A DNA stretch of 64,000 nucleotides, taken from NCBI RefSeq assembly GCF_052048135.1, contig NZ_JBNAIM010000002.1:992001-1056000 (forward strand), in the 5' to 3' direction. A program made the position numbers and the translations under genes. The DNA is from Pelagibacter sp052048135. GTDB taxonomy: Bacteria; Pseudomonadota; Alphaproteobacteria; Pelagibacterales; Pelagibacteraceae. Position 1 is the stretch's first letter. Each line of letters begins with the position of its first letter. Shown in pieces: positions 16,789-25,922 of this stretch. Under the pieces are notes generated by a model. That model ran no database searches. It saw only the letters and a program-made list of their open reading frames with translations, and was not told the origin of the DNA.

Positions 16789-17159
16789 TAGTTTTTTGGT
16801 TTAAAAACTAAACAAACACCATTATTACAATATCTTTTGCCTGTTGGTTGTGGTCCATCATCAAAAATATGACCATGATGTGCATCACAATTCTTACAAT
16901 GATATTCTGTTCGTGCATAACCTAATAAATGATCAGTTTTAGTTTCAAAAACATCTGGTAATGATTGAAAAAAAGATGGCCAACCTGATCCACTTTCATA
17001 TTTTGTTTTAGAATCAAATAATTTTGTTCCACAGTTAGCACAGTGATAACTTCCCTCACGTTTTTCATTATTAAGTTCACTTGTTCCTGGTGGCTCAGTT
17101 CCATCTTCAAACATTACTAACTTTTGTTCAGCTGAAAGGTTTGGATTTTTTTTACTCAT
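16788..17159 (-). CDS. msrB: Peptide-methionine (R)-S-oxide reductase MsrB
   Basis: Cytoplasmic repair enzyme reducing methionine R-sulfoxide. The 123-residue protein has the zinc cysteines C40/C43 and C88/C91, the GWPSFF motif (59-64), and the catalytic cysteine C111 in GKRYCNNG. An additional cysteine, C116, lies five residues after the catalytic one, where most MsrB proteins have a small aliphatic residue; it could act in recycling, but that is a guess. It starts 3 bases after the HDAC-family stop and overlaps the small membrane-protein gene. Confidence 0.95.
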   Translation of the reverse strand: MSKKNPNLSAEQKLVMFEDGTEPPGTSELNNEKREGSYHCANCGTKLFDSKTKYESGSGWPSFFQSLPDVFETKTDHLLGYARTEYHCKNCDAHHGHIFDDGPQPTGKRYCNNGVCLVFKPKN

Positions 17160-17162
17160 TAA

Positions 17163-18056
17163 TTAAAGTAATTTAGCACATGATTGATGCAAAAAAGAGT
17201 GTAATTCGACAAGTTTTTCAAAATCTTTATTGTAACCACCACCTAAAACACCACAAATAGGAATACCTTTAGAAAAAAAATTTTCTGTAACAATTTCATC
17301 TCTTTTTCTAATTCCTTCATCAGAAATTTTTAATTTACCTAAACGATCATTAAAATGAATATCAACACCAGCAATATAAAAAACATAATCAAAGTTTTCT
17401 TGATTTAATTGATTTAAATAAAACTTTAGTATCTTTATATATTGTACGTCTTCCAAATTATCCTCTAGTTCAACATCAAGATCGCTTATAGATTTTTTTG
17501 CCGGATAATTCGATTTTGAATGCATACTAAAAGTAAAAACATTTCTATTATCTTTGAATATATCCGCATTACCATTTCCCTGATGAACATCAAGATCGAC
17601 AATTAAAATTCTTCCTGCCAAACCTCTATCAAGTAAATATTGAGCTGCGACTGCTACATCGTTGAAAACACAATATCCTGCTCCTCCATCAAAATTTGCA
17701 TGATGGCTTCCTCCTGCTGTATTACATGCAACTCCATATTTTATTGCAAGTTTAGATGCTAAAACTGTTCCACCTGTTGCCACTAAAGATCTTTGAACAA
17801 CACTATCAACTAAAGGAAAACCAATTTTTTTAATAGTATTTTGATCTAAAGTTTTATCTTTAATATTTTTTATATACTTTTCAGAATGAGCTCTTTTTAA
17901 CGTCTCATCAGAACAGGGATATGGATTGTGAAACTTTTTAACTATCTTTTTTTCTATTAAATAATTTGCAAGTTCTCCAAATTTATTAATTGGAAATTTA
18001 TGATCATCACCTATTTTTGCAAAATAATCTTTATGGTTTACTACAGGTAGATCCAT
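17163..18056 (-). CDS. Histone deacetylase-family (class II-like) amidohydrolase
   Basis: Zinc-dependent deacetylase of the arginase/HDAC superfamily, 297 residues. The catalytic His pair is GGSHHAN (H118, H119). Zinc ligands are D156 and H158 (VDLDVHQGNG) and D232 (AGVDIH). The transition-state Tyr is Y275 in LGGGYN. Bacterial members remove acetyl groups from small amines or proteins; here the substrate is not known. It sits 2 bases after a D-2-hydroxyacid dehydrogenase and 3 bases before MsrB in a cluster headed by a D-amino acid dehydrogenase, so an N-acetylated amino compound is possible (inference). Confidence 0.88.
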   Translation of the reverse strand: MDLPVVNHKDYFAKIGDDHKFPINKFGELANYLIEKKIVKKFHNPYPCSDETLKRAHSEKYIKNIKDKTLDQNTIKKIGFPLVDSVVQRSLVATGGTVLASKLAIKYGVACNTAGGSHHANFDGGAGYCVFNDVAVAAQYLLDRGLAGRILIVDLDVHQGNGNADIFKDNRNVFTFSMHSKSNYPAKKSISDLDVELEDNLEDVQYIKILKFYLNQLNQENFDYVFYIAGVDIHFNDRLGKLKISDEGIRKRDEIVTENFFSKGIPICGVLGGGYNKDFEKLVELHSFLHQSCAKLL

Positions 18057-18058
18057 TT

Positions 18059-19009
18059 TTATTCAATAACACGAATAGGTTTACCTTTTACACAAGCCTC
18101 TAAAGCTTCAACCATCTGATTATAAAAAATACTATAATTTTCTGTCGTCACATAACCAATATGAGGAGTAAGAAGAGCATTAGGTAAAAATCTTAATTTA
18201 TTATTTTCTGGTAAAGGCTCTTTTTCAAAAACATCTAATCCTGCCCCTGCTATTTCATTTGTGGATAAAGCTATGATCAAGTCATCCTCATTTACAATTG
18301 GACCTCTGGAAGTATTTATTAAAAAAGCTGACTTTTTCATTTTATCCAATTCTTTTAATGTAATACAATCTTTGTATCTTTCTCCTCCTTGAACATGAAT
18401 AGATAAAAAATCTGAATTTGTTAAAAGATCATCTTTACTGCAAGGCAAGACATCTAATTCTTTACATTTATTTAAATCTAGATTTTCACTCCAAGCCATT
18501 ACCTGCATGCCAAATGCTTTTCCAATTTTAGCCACTTGTGAACCCACCCGACCAAGACCAATTAATCCTAAAATTTTTCCTTTAAGTTCAACACCAACGG
18601 TTGTTTGCCAGTATCCTTGATACATGTTATCAATCTCTTCTTTTAAATTTCTTGCTAAACCTAAGATTAAAGCCCAGGTCAATTCTGGTGTAGGATGAAT
18701 ATTAATTTCAGTACCACATACAATAATTTTTCTTTTTTTTGCAGCTTCTAAATTAATTGCTTTATTTCTTGAACCACTAGTAATTATAAATTTTAATTTA
18801 TTCAAATTATTAATTAAATTTTCGGTCATTGCTGTTCTTTCTCTCATTATCAATAAAGCTTCAAAATCTGACAGTTGTTCAATTGCGTCTGCTTCATCAA
18901 TAAATGGTTCACTAAAAATTTTAAATTCATACTTTCCAGATAATTTTTCTAAATCAACAAACTGCTGAGAAACATTTTGATAATCGTCTAAAATTGCAAC
19001 TTTAAGCAT
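18059..19009 (-). CDS. D-isomer-specific 2-hydroxyacid dehydrogenase family protein
   Basis: NAD-dependent dehydrogenase of 316 residues interconverting a 2-keto acid and a D-2-hydroxy acid. The Rossmann motif is GLIGLGRVGSQ (about 153-163). The catalytic Arg is in INTSRGPIVNEDDL, the Glu in DVFEKEPLP, and the His in LLTPHIGYVT. The family includes phosphoglycerate, glyoxylate and hydroxypyruvate enzymes; the particular substrate cannot be read off. It overlaps the EamA gene by 8 bases and precedes the deacetylase gene by 2, so it belongs to the same operon as the DadA-like oxidoreductase. Confidence 0.9.
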   Translation of the reverse strand: MLKVAILDDYQNVSQQFVDLEKLSGKYEFKIFSEPFIDEADAIEQLSDFEALLIMRERTAMTENLINNLNKLKFIITSGSRNKAINLEAAKKRKIIVCGTEINIHPTPELTWALILGLARNLKEEIDNMYQGYWQTTVGVELKGKILGLIGLGRVGSQVAKIGKAFGMQVMAWSENLDLNKCKELDVLPCSKDDLLTNSDFLSIHVQGGERYKDCITLKELDKMKKSAFLINTSRGPIVNEDDLIIALSTNEIAGAGLDVFEKEPLPENNKLRFLPNALLTPHIGYVTTENYSIFYNQMVEALEACVKGKPIRVIE

Positions 19010-19895
19010 TTTTAATTTCTTTATTTGATAAAAATAAACCTAATATAATTAAAATCGCTCCAATCAAATGAAAAAATTGAAATGTTTCATTATAAATTAA
19101 TATAGCCATAATAGAGCTAAACAAAGGTATTAAAGATAATGAAATTCCAGCCCTATTAGCACCAATAACAGAAACTGCTCCTGCCCAACAATAATATGAC
19201 CCTATACTTGGAAAAAGAGCTAAAAAAAATAAAGTATAAACTAAATTAGTATCAAACCTTATCACTTGTCCATTTGATAGCTCATACAAATATTGTGGAA
19301 AAACACTAATTAAACCAAAAGTACAAATAATATGGACTAAAGTTAATAGCGGTAAAGTAAATTTCTTTTTCTTTAAAAGAGTTGAATAGACACCCCAAGT
19401 TATGACACCTCCTATCATTATTAAATCCCCTTTGTTAAAACTTAGTGAGAGTAAAATGTCTAGTTTGAGTTTAGTGACTATTGCAAGAATACCACCTACT
19501 GAAATAATAAGACCTAAAATCTGAAATTTGTTTGTTTTTTCAATTTTAAATAAAAAACAAAGTAAAATTATTATAGCTGGGATAGCTGCATTAAAAAGAG
19601 AAGCATTAATGACCTGAGTATGGATTAAAGATAGATATGTAAAAGAATTAAATAAACCAACACTTGTTAATCCCAAAAAAAATAATAAAGGTAAATTTTT
19701 TAATATCGTGTCTTTGTATTTAATGATTTCCTTAATAGTAAAAGGTAACAATATAATCCAAACAAGTGACCAACGATAAAATACTAAAGATAAAGGAGGA
19801 ATTTCTGTAAGAAATGCGTACTTACCTACCATAAAATTACCAGCCCAAAATAAGGATGCACATACCAGCATCACATATGCTTTGATATTTTGCAT
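19002..19895 (-). CDS. EamA/DMT superfamily transporter
   Basis: Inner-membrane transporter of 297 residues with about ten hydrophobic spans in two EamA repeats. The first repeat has FWAGNFMVGKYA (about 17-28); the second has ITWGVYSTLLKK (about 160-175) and GANRAGISLSLIPLFSS (about 245-261). Such proteins usually export amino acids or metabolites. It lies 3 bases after the D-amino acid dehydrogenase gene and overlaps the hydroxyacid dehydrogenase gene. Substrate and direction are unknown. Confidence 0.88.
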   Translation of the reverse strand: MQNIKAYVMLVCASLFWAGNFMVGKYAFLTEIPPLSLVFYRWSLVWIILLPFTIKEIIKYKDTILKNLPLLFFLGLTSVGLFNSFTYLSLIHTQVINASLFNAAIPAIIILLCFLFKIEKTNKFQILGLIISVGGILAIVTKLKLDILLSLSFNKGDLIMIGGVITWGVYSTLLKKKKFTLPLLTLVHIICTFGLISVFPQYLYELSNGQVIRFDTNLVYTLFFLALFPSIGSYYCWAGAVSVIGANRAGISLSLIPLFSSIMAILIYNETFQFFHLIGAILIILGLFLSNKEIKNA

Positions 19896-19898
19896 GAA

Positions 19899-21140
19899 TT
19901 AATTAAATCTTATTGAGCTATAAGGATCTAAATTTAAATTAGTGTTTTCTTTAGCTATCATTCCAGAAACAATCTTTCCAGATATTGGTCCCAAAGTCCA
20001 TCCTAAATGATGATGACCAAAGCAATAAAATACATTTTTATGATTTTTTGATGGTCCCATGACTGGCAAAAAGTCTGGGAGTGTTGGTCTAAAACCTAAC
20101 CATTCATCTTCGTGATCTGGTAAATCTCCCAACATATATTTTGCATTATTAATTAAATTATTTATTCTCGATTTTGATAAAGGATTTTTTAAACCTCCAA
20201 ATTCAACAGTGCCAACGACTCTTAAACCTTGCTCCATTGGAGTAATCCCAAAACCTCTGTTGGAAAATATTACTGGCCTACTTAATAGGTGATCACAATT
20301 TTTGAAGTGCACATGATATCCTCTCTCAGTATCAAGAGGTATCTTTTCATCTAGTTTATCGGTAAGTTTTTTTGAAAAAGCACCACATGCAATTACAATT
20401 TTATCAAAATTATAACTTTCATTTTCAGAGATCAAAATAGGCTTATCTCCATCAAATTTTATATTTTGAATATCTAATTTATAGAATGTTCCGCCTTTTT
20501 TTAAAAATAATTCGAAAAACTTTAAAAGAATCTTTCTTGGATTTCGTGCATGTCTTGCATATGGATAATAAACACCACCATGGTAAAATTGTTTTATGTG
20601 TGGTTCTAAATCATGAATTTCATCTTTATTTACTAATTGTTGTTTAACACCCAGTTCATCACGTACTCTAATTTCTAATTCACGACTTTTTAAATCTTTA
20701 TCATTCCAAATATAAAGTATGCCTTTATTTTCAACTAGTCCATCAAGATTAATTTCATCAAATAACTCATCGTATGCTGGTAATGCTAAATCTAAAATTT
20801 GATGCATATTTTTAGCGGTATGCATCATTTTATTTTTTGAAGTATTCAAAATAAACTTAATAAACCAAGGTATCATTTTTGGCACATAGTTCCACTTGAG
20901 AGCCAGAGGACCTGTTGAACTCATTAACATTGCAGGAACATCTGCAAGCACATCAGTTCTATTTAATGATAAAGATGCATAAGGAGAAAAATGACCAGCA
21001 TTTCCATAGGATGCCGCTGGACTTCCTGGCTCTTCCCTATCAAAAACTGTTACATCAAAACCTTTTTTTTGAAGAAACAAAGCATTTGAAATTCCTTGAA
21101 TACCAGCCCCAACTATACCTATTTTTAAATTATTCTTCAT
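19899..21140 (-). CDS. dadA: FAD-dependent D-amino acid dehydrogenase family protein
   Basis: Flavoenzyme of 413 residues in the DAO/DadA family, expected to oxidise a D-amino acid or related amine to a keto acid, passing electrons to the membrane. The FAD-binding motif GIVGAGIQG is at 8-16. GHFSPYA (about 48-54), LRVVGTVEFGG (about 304-314) and the C-terminal HHHLGWTLGPISG (about 375-387) are DadA-like. It is first in a tight cluster with a transporter, a D-2-hydroxyacid dehydrogenase and a deacetylase. A perfect TATAAT lies 43 bases upstream (minus strand, 21183-21188). Exact substrate uncertain. Confidence 0.85.
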   Translation of the reverse strand: MKNNLKIGIVGAGIQGISNALFLQKKGFDVTVFDREEPGSPAASYGNAGHFSPYASLSLNRTDVLADVPAMLMSSTGPLALKWNYVPKMIPWFIKFILNTSKNKMMHTAKNMHQILDLALPAYDELFDEINLDGLVENKGILYIWNDKDLKSRELEIRVRDELGVKQQLVNKDEIHDLEPHIKQFYHGGVYYPYARHARNPRKILLKFFELFLKKGGTFYKLDIQNIKFDGDKPILISENESYNFDKIVIACGAFSKKLTDKLDEKIPLDTERGYHVHFKNCDHLLSRPVIFSNRGFGITPMEQGLRVVGTVEFGGLKNPLSKSRINNLINNAKYMLGDLPDHEDEWLGFRPTLPDFLPVMGPSKNHKNVFYCFGHHHLGWTLGPISGKIVSGMIAKENTNLNLDPYSSIRFN

Positions 21141-21182
21141 AACTTTGTATATAATTTTTTTTTAAAATAATTTAGGTGACAA

Positions 21183-21188
21183 ATTATA
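21183..21188 (-). promoter_or_regulatory. Possible -10 box for the dadA cluster
   Basis: TATAAT on the minus strand in the 49-base gap between rodA and dadA. No convincing -35 at normal spacing. In AT-rich DNA such hexamers occur by chance, so this is tentative. Confidence 0.3.
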
Positions 21189-21189
21189 C

Positions 21190-22317
21190 TTAAGCAATTG
21201 CTTGTTGATTGTGAACTCTTGCACTCATTACTATACCAAATCCGATCATTGTTGCTAACATGGAAGAACCGCCATAAGACATAATTGGTAATGGTGAGCC
21301 AACTATAGGCAGCAAACCGAGAACCATACTCATATTAATTGTTATATAGACAAAAATTGCAGCTCCGAAACTGTAGCAGAAAATTTTTCCAAAAAAACTT
21401 CTTGACGATGCTCCTATTGCAATAATTCGATAAATAATGATTGCATAAATCAATAGAAGTATTACTGAACCGACAAAACCAAACTCTTCAGAAAAAAGGG
21501 TGAAAATAAAATCTGTGTGTTTTTCTGGTAAAAATTCTAAATAACTTTGTGTTCCTTTTAAAAAACCTTTGCCAAAAATTCCTCCCGAACCTACAGCTAT
21601 TTTAGACTGAATAATTTGATAACCCGCACCCAATGGATCGCGGTCTGGATTTAAAAAAGTTAGGACTCTTAATTTTTGATATGGTTTTAAAAAAGCAATT
21701 ATAAAAGGAAGAGAAATAACAAATCCCAACATTGTGTAAATAAAATATCTATTGTTTATTCCAGCAAACCATAATACTGCAATACCACTGATAGCAATAA
21801 GTAATGAAGTTCCTAAGTCAGGTTGAACAATTACTAAACCCATTGGCAATAAGATAATTATCAACGATGTTAAAATTGTATAAATTGAATTTACATTTTC
21901 TAATTTCATTCGATGAAAATATTTAGCAAGACACAAAATTATAAAAATCTTCATCAACTCAGAAGGTTGTAAATTAATAAAATATAAATCAATCCATCTT
22001 TGAGAGCCAGATGATGTAATCCCAAATAAAAATGTCCAAATCAATAAACCCACAACTGCAAGATAAGAAAGATAACCAATCGAAAACCAAAACTTAATAT
22101 TAATAAATGAAATTATTATCATCATAATGGTAAATGTAATTAATTTAGTAAAATGACTTTTGGTATGAAAAAGTATTTTTCCACCGTCTGTAGAATACAT
22201 CGTTGCTAAACTAATAAAACCTAATAACAAAATACAAGATAACAATATGTAATCAAAATTTTTGAATTTTTGAAAAAAACCAAAATTATTATTACTTAAT
22301 CTTGTGTGTTGATACAT
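21190..22317 (-). CDS. rodA: Rod shape-determining protein RodA (SEDS peptidoglycan polymerase)
   Basis: Peptidoglycan glycosyltransferase of the elongasome, 375 residues with about ten membrane spans. The late SEDS signature PLPIMSYGGSSMLATMIGFG (about 340-359) is clear, as are the QPSELMK (about 125-131) and VQPDLGTS (about 159-166) motifs. It works with PBP2, whose gene ends directly before its ATG (stop at 22318, start at 22317). It is the last gene of the mreBCD-mrdA-rodA block. Confidence 0.96.
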   Translation of the reverse strand: MYQHTRLSNNNFGFFQKFKNFDYILLSCILLLGFISLATMYSTDGGKILFHTKSHFTKLITFTIMMIIISFINIKFWFSIGYLSYLAVVGLLIWTFLFGITSSGSQRWIDLYFINLQPSELMKIFIILCLAKYFHRMKLENVNSIYTILTSLIIILLPMGLVIVQPDLGTSLLIAISGIAVLWFAGINNRYFIYTMLGFVISLPFIIAFLKPYQKLRVLTFLNPDRDPLGAGYQIIQSKIAVGSGGIFGKGFLKGTQSYLEFLPEKHTDFIFTLFSEEFGFVGSVILLLIYAIIIYRIIAIGASSRSFFGKIFCYSFGAAIFVYITINMSMVLGLLPIVGSPLPIMSYGGSSMLATMIGFGIVMSARVHNQQAIA

Positions 22318-24192
22318 TTAAATCTCCAAATATTTCTTTTTATTAATCGTTTGTCTTAATGTATGTCGATCGATTATTAATTTGAATAATTTCTTTGCCA
22401 TCGGAGCAGCTGTCGTACTTCCATTTCCTCCATGCTCAACCAAAACGCTTAGTGCGTATCTTGGATTAATATATGGACCATATGCTATATAAAGCGCATG
22501 ATCCCTTTCCTCATATGGTATTTCAAAAGTTTTTAAATCAAGTTCCCTATCTCTTTCTGTAATTTTTTTTACCTGCGCTGTTCCAGTTTTGCCTGCAAAT
22601 TGATATTTCAAATCATCAATTCTTGATCTGTATGACGTTCCCATCACTTCATTTGTGGATCCAAACATTGCATCCTGAACAATCTTTATGTTTTTAGAAT
22701 TTTCATACAAGGGAGTGAATTTATCATCTGGTTGATTTTTATTTTCTTCATTAGCAATTATTTTTGGATAAATCTTATATCCTCCATTAGCAATTTGTGC
22801 GGTCATTAAACATAATTGTATTGGAGTAGTTTGGATGTAACCTTGACCTATACCTGTAATCATTGTTTCTCCTAACAACCAGCCTTTTCCTAAAGCATTT
22901 TTTTTCCATTCTGTGTTTGGAATTAAACCTTTTTTTTCAATGTCAAATAAATCCCCAAATACCTTCTCTCCTAAACCAAATTTTTTTGCTGTTTGACTTA
23001 GTTTGTCTACACCAAGTTTTCTTGCTATTTCATAAAAATAAGTATCACAAGATTGTTTCATTGCGTTTCTAAGACTTACGAATCCATGTCCCTCTTTTTT
23101 CCAACAATGATAAGTTTGTCCGTACATCTCAGTCTTACCAGTGCACTTGACGGTAAAATTTGTATTTATAATTCCATTTTCTAATGCTGATAAAGCTACA
23201 ATTGGTTTGATTGTTGAGCCTGGAGAATAATTTCCTTGCAAAGTTTTGTTTACTAAAGGTTTCATTGAATCATTTCGTATAATCTGCCAATCATCTTTAC
23301 TAATTCCAAAAACAAATAAATTTGGATCAAAAGAAGGTGAGGAATGCATAGCAATTACTTCTCCAGTAAAAATATCCATTACACAAATTGAGCCAGCTTG
23401 ATCTTTAAGTAATTCATTTGCTAATTTTTGAACCTCTACATCTAAAGTTAATTTAAGCGTTTTTCCTTTTTCACCCTTTTGAAACTCTAGTTGACTAATC
23501 CTTCTTCCATAAGCGTTTACTTCGTATCTCTCAATATCATTTGTTCCTATTAAGTCTTTTTCATAAGATTTTTCTAATCCTACTTTTCCAATTTTTAATC
23601 CTGGAACAAAATTTTTCTTTATTGATTCATTAGTTTCAATATCTTTTTCATTTGCCTGACTTACATATCCAAGTACATGAGTAAAATTATCTCCATAAGG
23701 ATAATTTCGAGAAATAGATATAACTGGCTTAACACCATTTAAATCATAAAGATGATTGTTAATTTTTGAAAACTTATTCCAACTTAAGTTGTCTGCAACA
23801 ATTAATGTTTCCCATGGTTTTATTTCATTTTTCTTCTTTAATACTTTCTGAAATTCTTTTTCTGATAATTCTAACAAATCTTTCAACCTATAAATTACAT
23901 ACCTAAAATCCTCTACCTGTTCAGGAATGACATGAAGCTGATAAGCCTCAAAATTACCTGCAATTACATTTCCAAAATAATCATGAAACTCTCCTCTTAC
24001 AGGTGCTAACTTCCACTCCCTAATTCTGTTTTTGTCTGAAAGAGTTAAATATTTTTTATTTTCTTTAACTTGTAGAAAAAATAATCTACTGACTAGACCA
24101 ATCATTATCAAAAATTTTAAAGAACCAGTAATAAACATTCTTCTATTGATTGAGCCAATTTTTTTTACATTATCACTCGAAGAATTAATCAT
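22318..24192 (-). CDS. mrdA: Penicillin-binding protein 2 (elongasome transpeptidase)
   Basis: Inner-membrane-anchored D,D-transpeptidase of 624 residues. One transmembrane helix lies at about 22-40, then the dimerisation domain (APVRGEFHDYFG, 63-74), then the transpeptidase domain with S326 in SPGSTIKP (Ser and Lys three residues apart), SCD in QSCDTYFYE, and KTG in FAGKTGTAQV. It crosslinks lateral-wall peptidoglycan with RodA under MreBCD control. Its start overlaps the mreD end by 8 bases. Confidence 0.96.
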   Translation of the reverse strand: MINSSSDNVKKIGSINRRMFITGSLKFLIMIGLVSRLFFLQVKENKKYLTLSDKNRIREWKLAPVRGEFHDYFGNVIAGNFEAYQLHVIPEQVEDFRYVIYRLKDLLELSEKEFQKVLKKKNEIKPWETLIVADNLSWNKFSKINNHLYDLNGVKPVISISRNYPYGDNFTHVLGYVSQANEKDIETNESIKKNFVPGLKIGKVGLEKSYEKDLIGTNDIERYEVNAYGRRISQLEFQKGEKGKTLKLTLDVEVQKLANELLKDQAGSICVMDIFTGEVIAMHSSPSFDPNLFVFGISKDDWQIIRNDSMKPLVNKTLQGNYSPGSTIKPIVALSALENGIINTNFTVKCTGKTEMYGQTYHCWKKEGHGFVSLRNAMKQSCDTYFYEIARKLGVDKLSQTAKKFGLGEKVFGDLFDIEKKGLIPNTEWKKNALGKGWLLGETMITGIGQGYIQTTPIQLCLMTAQIANGGYKIYPKIIANEENKNQPDDKFTPLYENSKNIKIVQDAMFGSTNEVMGTSYRSRIDDLKYQFAGKTGTAQVKKITERDRELDLKTFEIPYEERDHALYIAYGPYINPRYALSVLVEHGGNGSTTAAPMAKKLFKLIIDRHTLRQTINKKKYLEI

Positions 24193-24691
24193 TTACACCT
24201 TTTAAGTAATATTTAAAGATATTGAAAAAAACTATATAAAATAAAAAAGTAAAAAAATTATTAATTAAGTAATTTTCTAAAATTAAAGTGTAAGAAAAAA
24301 ATAAAGTTAATATTGAATAATTAATTGAGTTTATAAGACTAATTATAAATAAGAAAAAAAACCAATCTTTAATTGGATGTGGTCTAATTGTTATATTCCT
24401 TAAATAAGATGTTGAAATACAAATAATCATATAAGACAAACTACTAATTCCTAACGGTAAACCAACCACTGTGTCATTTATTAATCCAGCCATAAATACT
24501 AAGAAATAATCAAAATGTTTAAAATCTTTTAAGCTAAAGAAAAAAATCAAAATGAAAGGAAAATTAAAAGAAAAATATTCAAGATTTAGATAATTAAAAT
24601 CAAATTCGTTAAGTACAGATACAAATAAAATTAATATAGGAAGCCAAGAGTAAATTTTTGAAAATGTTCCTTTAGAAGTTAAACTAGCCAT
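24185..24691 (-). CDS. mreD: Rod shape-determining protein MreD
   Basis: Small integral membrane protein of 168 residues, about five hydrophobic helices, sequence-divergent as MreD usually is. NDTVVGLPLGISSLSYM (about residues 72-88) is the recognisable family stretch. The ATG at 24691 overlaps the mreC stop as TGATG; a TTG one codon upstream is less likely. Its place between mreC and mrdA confirms the identity. Confidence 0.92.
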   Translation of the reverse strand: MASLTSKGTFSKIYSWLPILILFVSVLNEFDFNYLNLEYFSFNFPFILIFFFSLKDFKHFDYFLVFMAGLINDTVVGLPLGISSLSYMIICISTSYLRNITIRPHPIKDWFFFLFIISLINSINYSILTLFFSYTLILENYLINNFFTFLFYIVFFNIFKYYLKGVND

Positions 24692-25917
24692 CAATTTAAT
24701 CTCCCTTTATTTAAAACACAACTTTTGTATTCTTCACTTCCAACAATATAACCTTTGTTATTAAAAAATGATTTTCTACATTTGTGTCCGTAGTCTAAAT
24801 TCAATCTTAAAAATTCCAATTCATTTTTATCTATATCAAATTGGCTTATAGTTTTTTCTTGAGTGGAAATCTCATCATTTAAATTCAAAATCCTATTACT
24901 AAGGTTATTAATTTCATTTCTTAGACCTTCGTTTTCTTCTTTAAATTTAAGATTAGATTCCTCAATAATTTTTAATTCATCTTCTAAAATCTTTAATTTA
25001 GCTTCTAATGTATTGTTAGTGTTATTATCATTTTCATCTACATTATTCCCATTTTGAATTATATCTGTTTTGGTGACGACTTCAGCAAAGACATATTTAA
25101 GTTGGGAAAAATCACTGTAAAACTCTACAGTGTATTTAGTGGACGAACCGTCTTCTAAAGATCTTAATTTACCAATTGGAATGCCACTCTTAAATATTGC
25201 ACCAGTGCCAGATGTATAAACTATACTATCTCCAATTAATTCTTCTTTGAGACCTGCCTTAATGTATTGAATTTGTCCATAATCATCCCCTGCACCTGTA
25301 ACAATTGCCTGAATATTTTGTGGTGCTATGGTTACTGGAACATTTGAATTTAAATCAGATAACAAAAGAACTCTTGAAGTTTTAAAATTAACTTCAATTA
25401 CTCTTCCTACCAAATAAGCTTGATCATATATATTTGTTCCTATTTTAATATTATCTTTGCTCCCTTTGTTAATTATTATACTTTTTAAAAAGGGACTATT
25501 GTGATCAACAATAATTTTTGCCAGCACCTTGTCTGAACTTGACACATAATCATTTATTAGTTCTTTTAATTCTTTATTTTCGTATTGTGTTATTTCACTA
25601 GATACATAATTTGATTTAAGATTTTCAAATTCATCTTCAATTTTTTTATATTTGTTATAAAAAGTTGTATATTCTGTTACATCTAAAAAAGTGTTTTTGA
25701 TTAAATTTTCAGGGATGGATACAACAAAGGAAGATCTATAAACAACTTCACTAATTGCAATTTTTAAATATCTTACTATCCTGAAATCTAAACTAGATAA
25801 TAAAATAATAAATATTGATATAAAAACTAAAGTTAGTAATGAAAACTTTTGTTGAGTACTTTTTTTTAAAAAAGCAGATCGAATAGCTATTATAAAGTCA
25901 TCTCTGCTTGAGGCCAT
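24691..25917 (-). CDS. mreC: Rod shape-determining protein MreC, with unusual C-terminal coiled coil
   Basis: Bitopic elongasome scaffold, 408 residues, longer than the common 270-350. It has a transmembrane helix at about 25-43, a first coiled coil near 88-125, and the beta-barrel core about 130-285 (VGRVIEVNFKTSRVLLLSD and AGLKEELIGDSIVYTSG). After an Asn-rich linker (289-302) comes a second long heptad-rich helix, 303-370, and a tail with two cysteines (C380, C400). A C-terminal coiled coil after the beta domains is not part of textbook MreC. It overlaps mreD by 1 base and follows mreB by 5 bases. Confidence 0.94.
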   Translation of the reverse strand: MASSRDDFIIAIRSAFLKKSTQQKFSLLTLVFISIFIILLSSLDFRIVRYLKIAISEVVYRSSFVVSIPENLIKNTFLDVTEYTTFYNKYKKIEDEFENLKSNYVSSEITQYENKELKELINDYVSSSDKVLAKIIVDHNSPFLKSIIINKGSKDNIKIGTNIYDQAYLVGRVIEVNFKTSRVLLLSDLNSNVPVTIAPQNIQAIVTGAGDDYGQIQYIKAGLKEELIGDSIVYTSGTGAIFKSGIPIGKLRSLEDGSSTKYTVEFYSDFSQLKYVFAEVVTKTDIIQNGNNVDENDNNTNNTLEAKLKILEDELKIIEESNLKFKEENEGLRNEINNLSNRILNLNDEISTQEKTISQFDIDKNELEFLRLNLDYGHKCRKSFFNNKGYIVGSEEYKSCVLNKGRLN

Positions 25918-25922
25918 TACTC

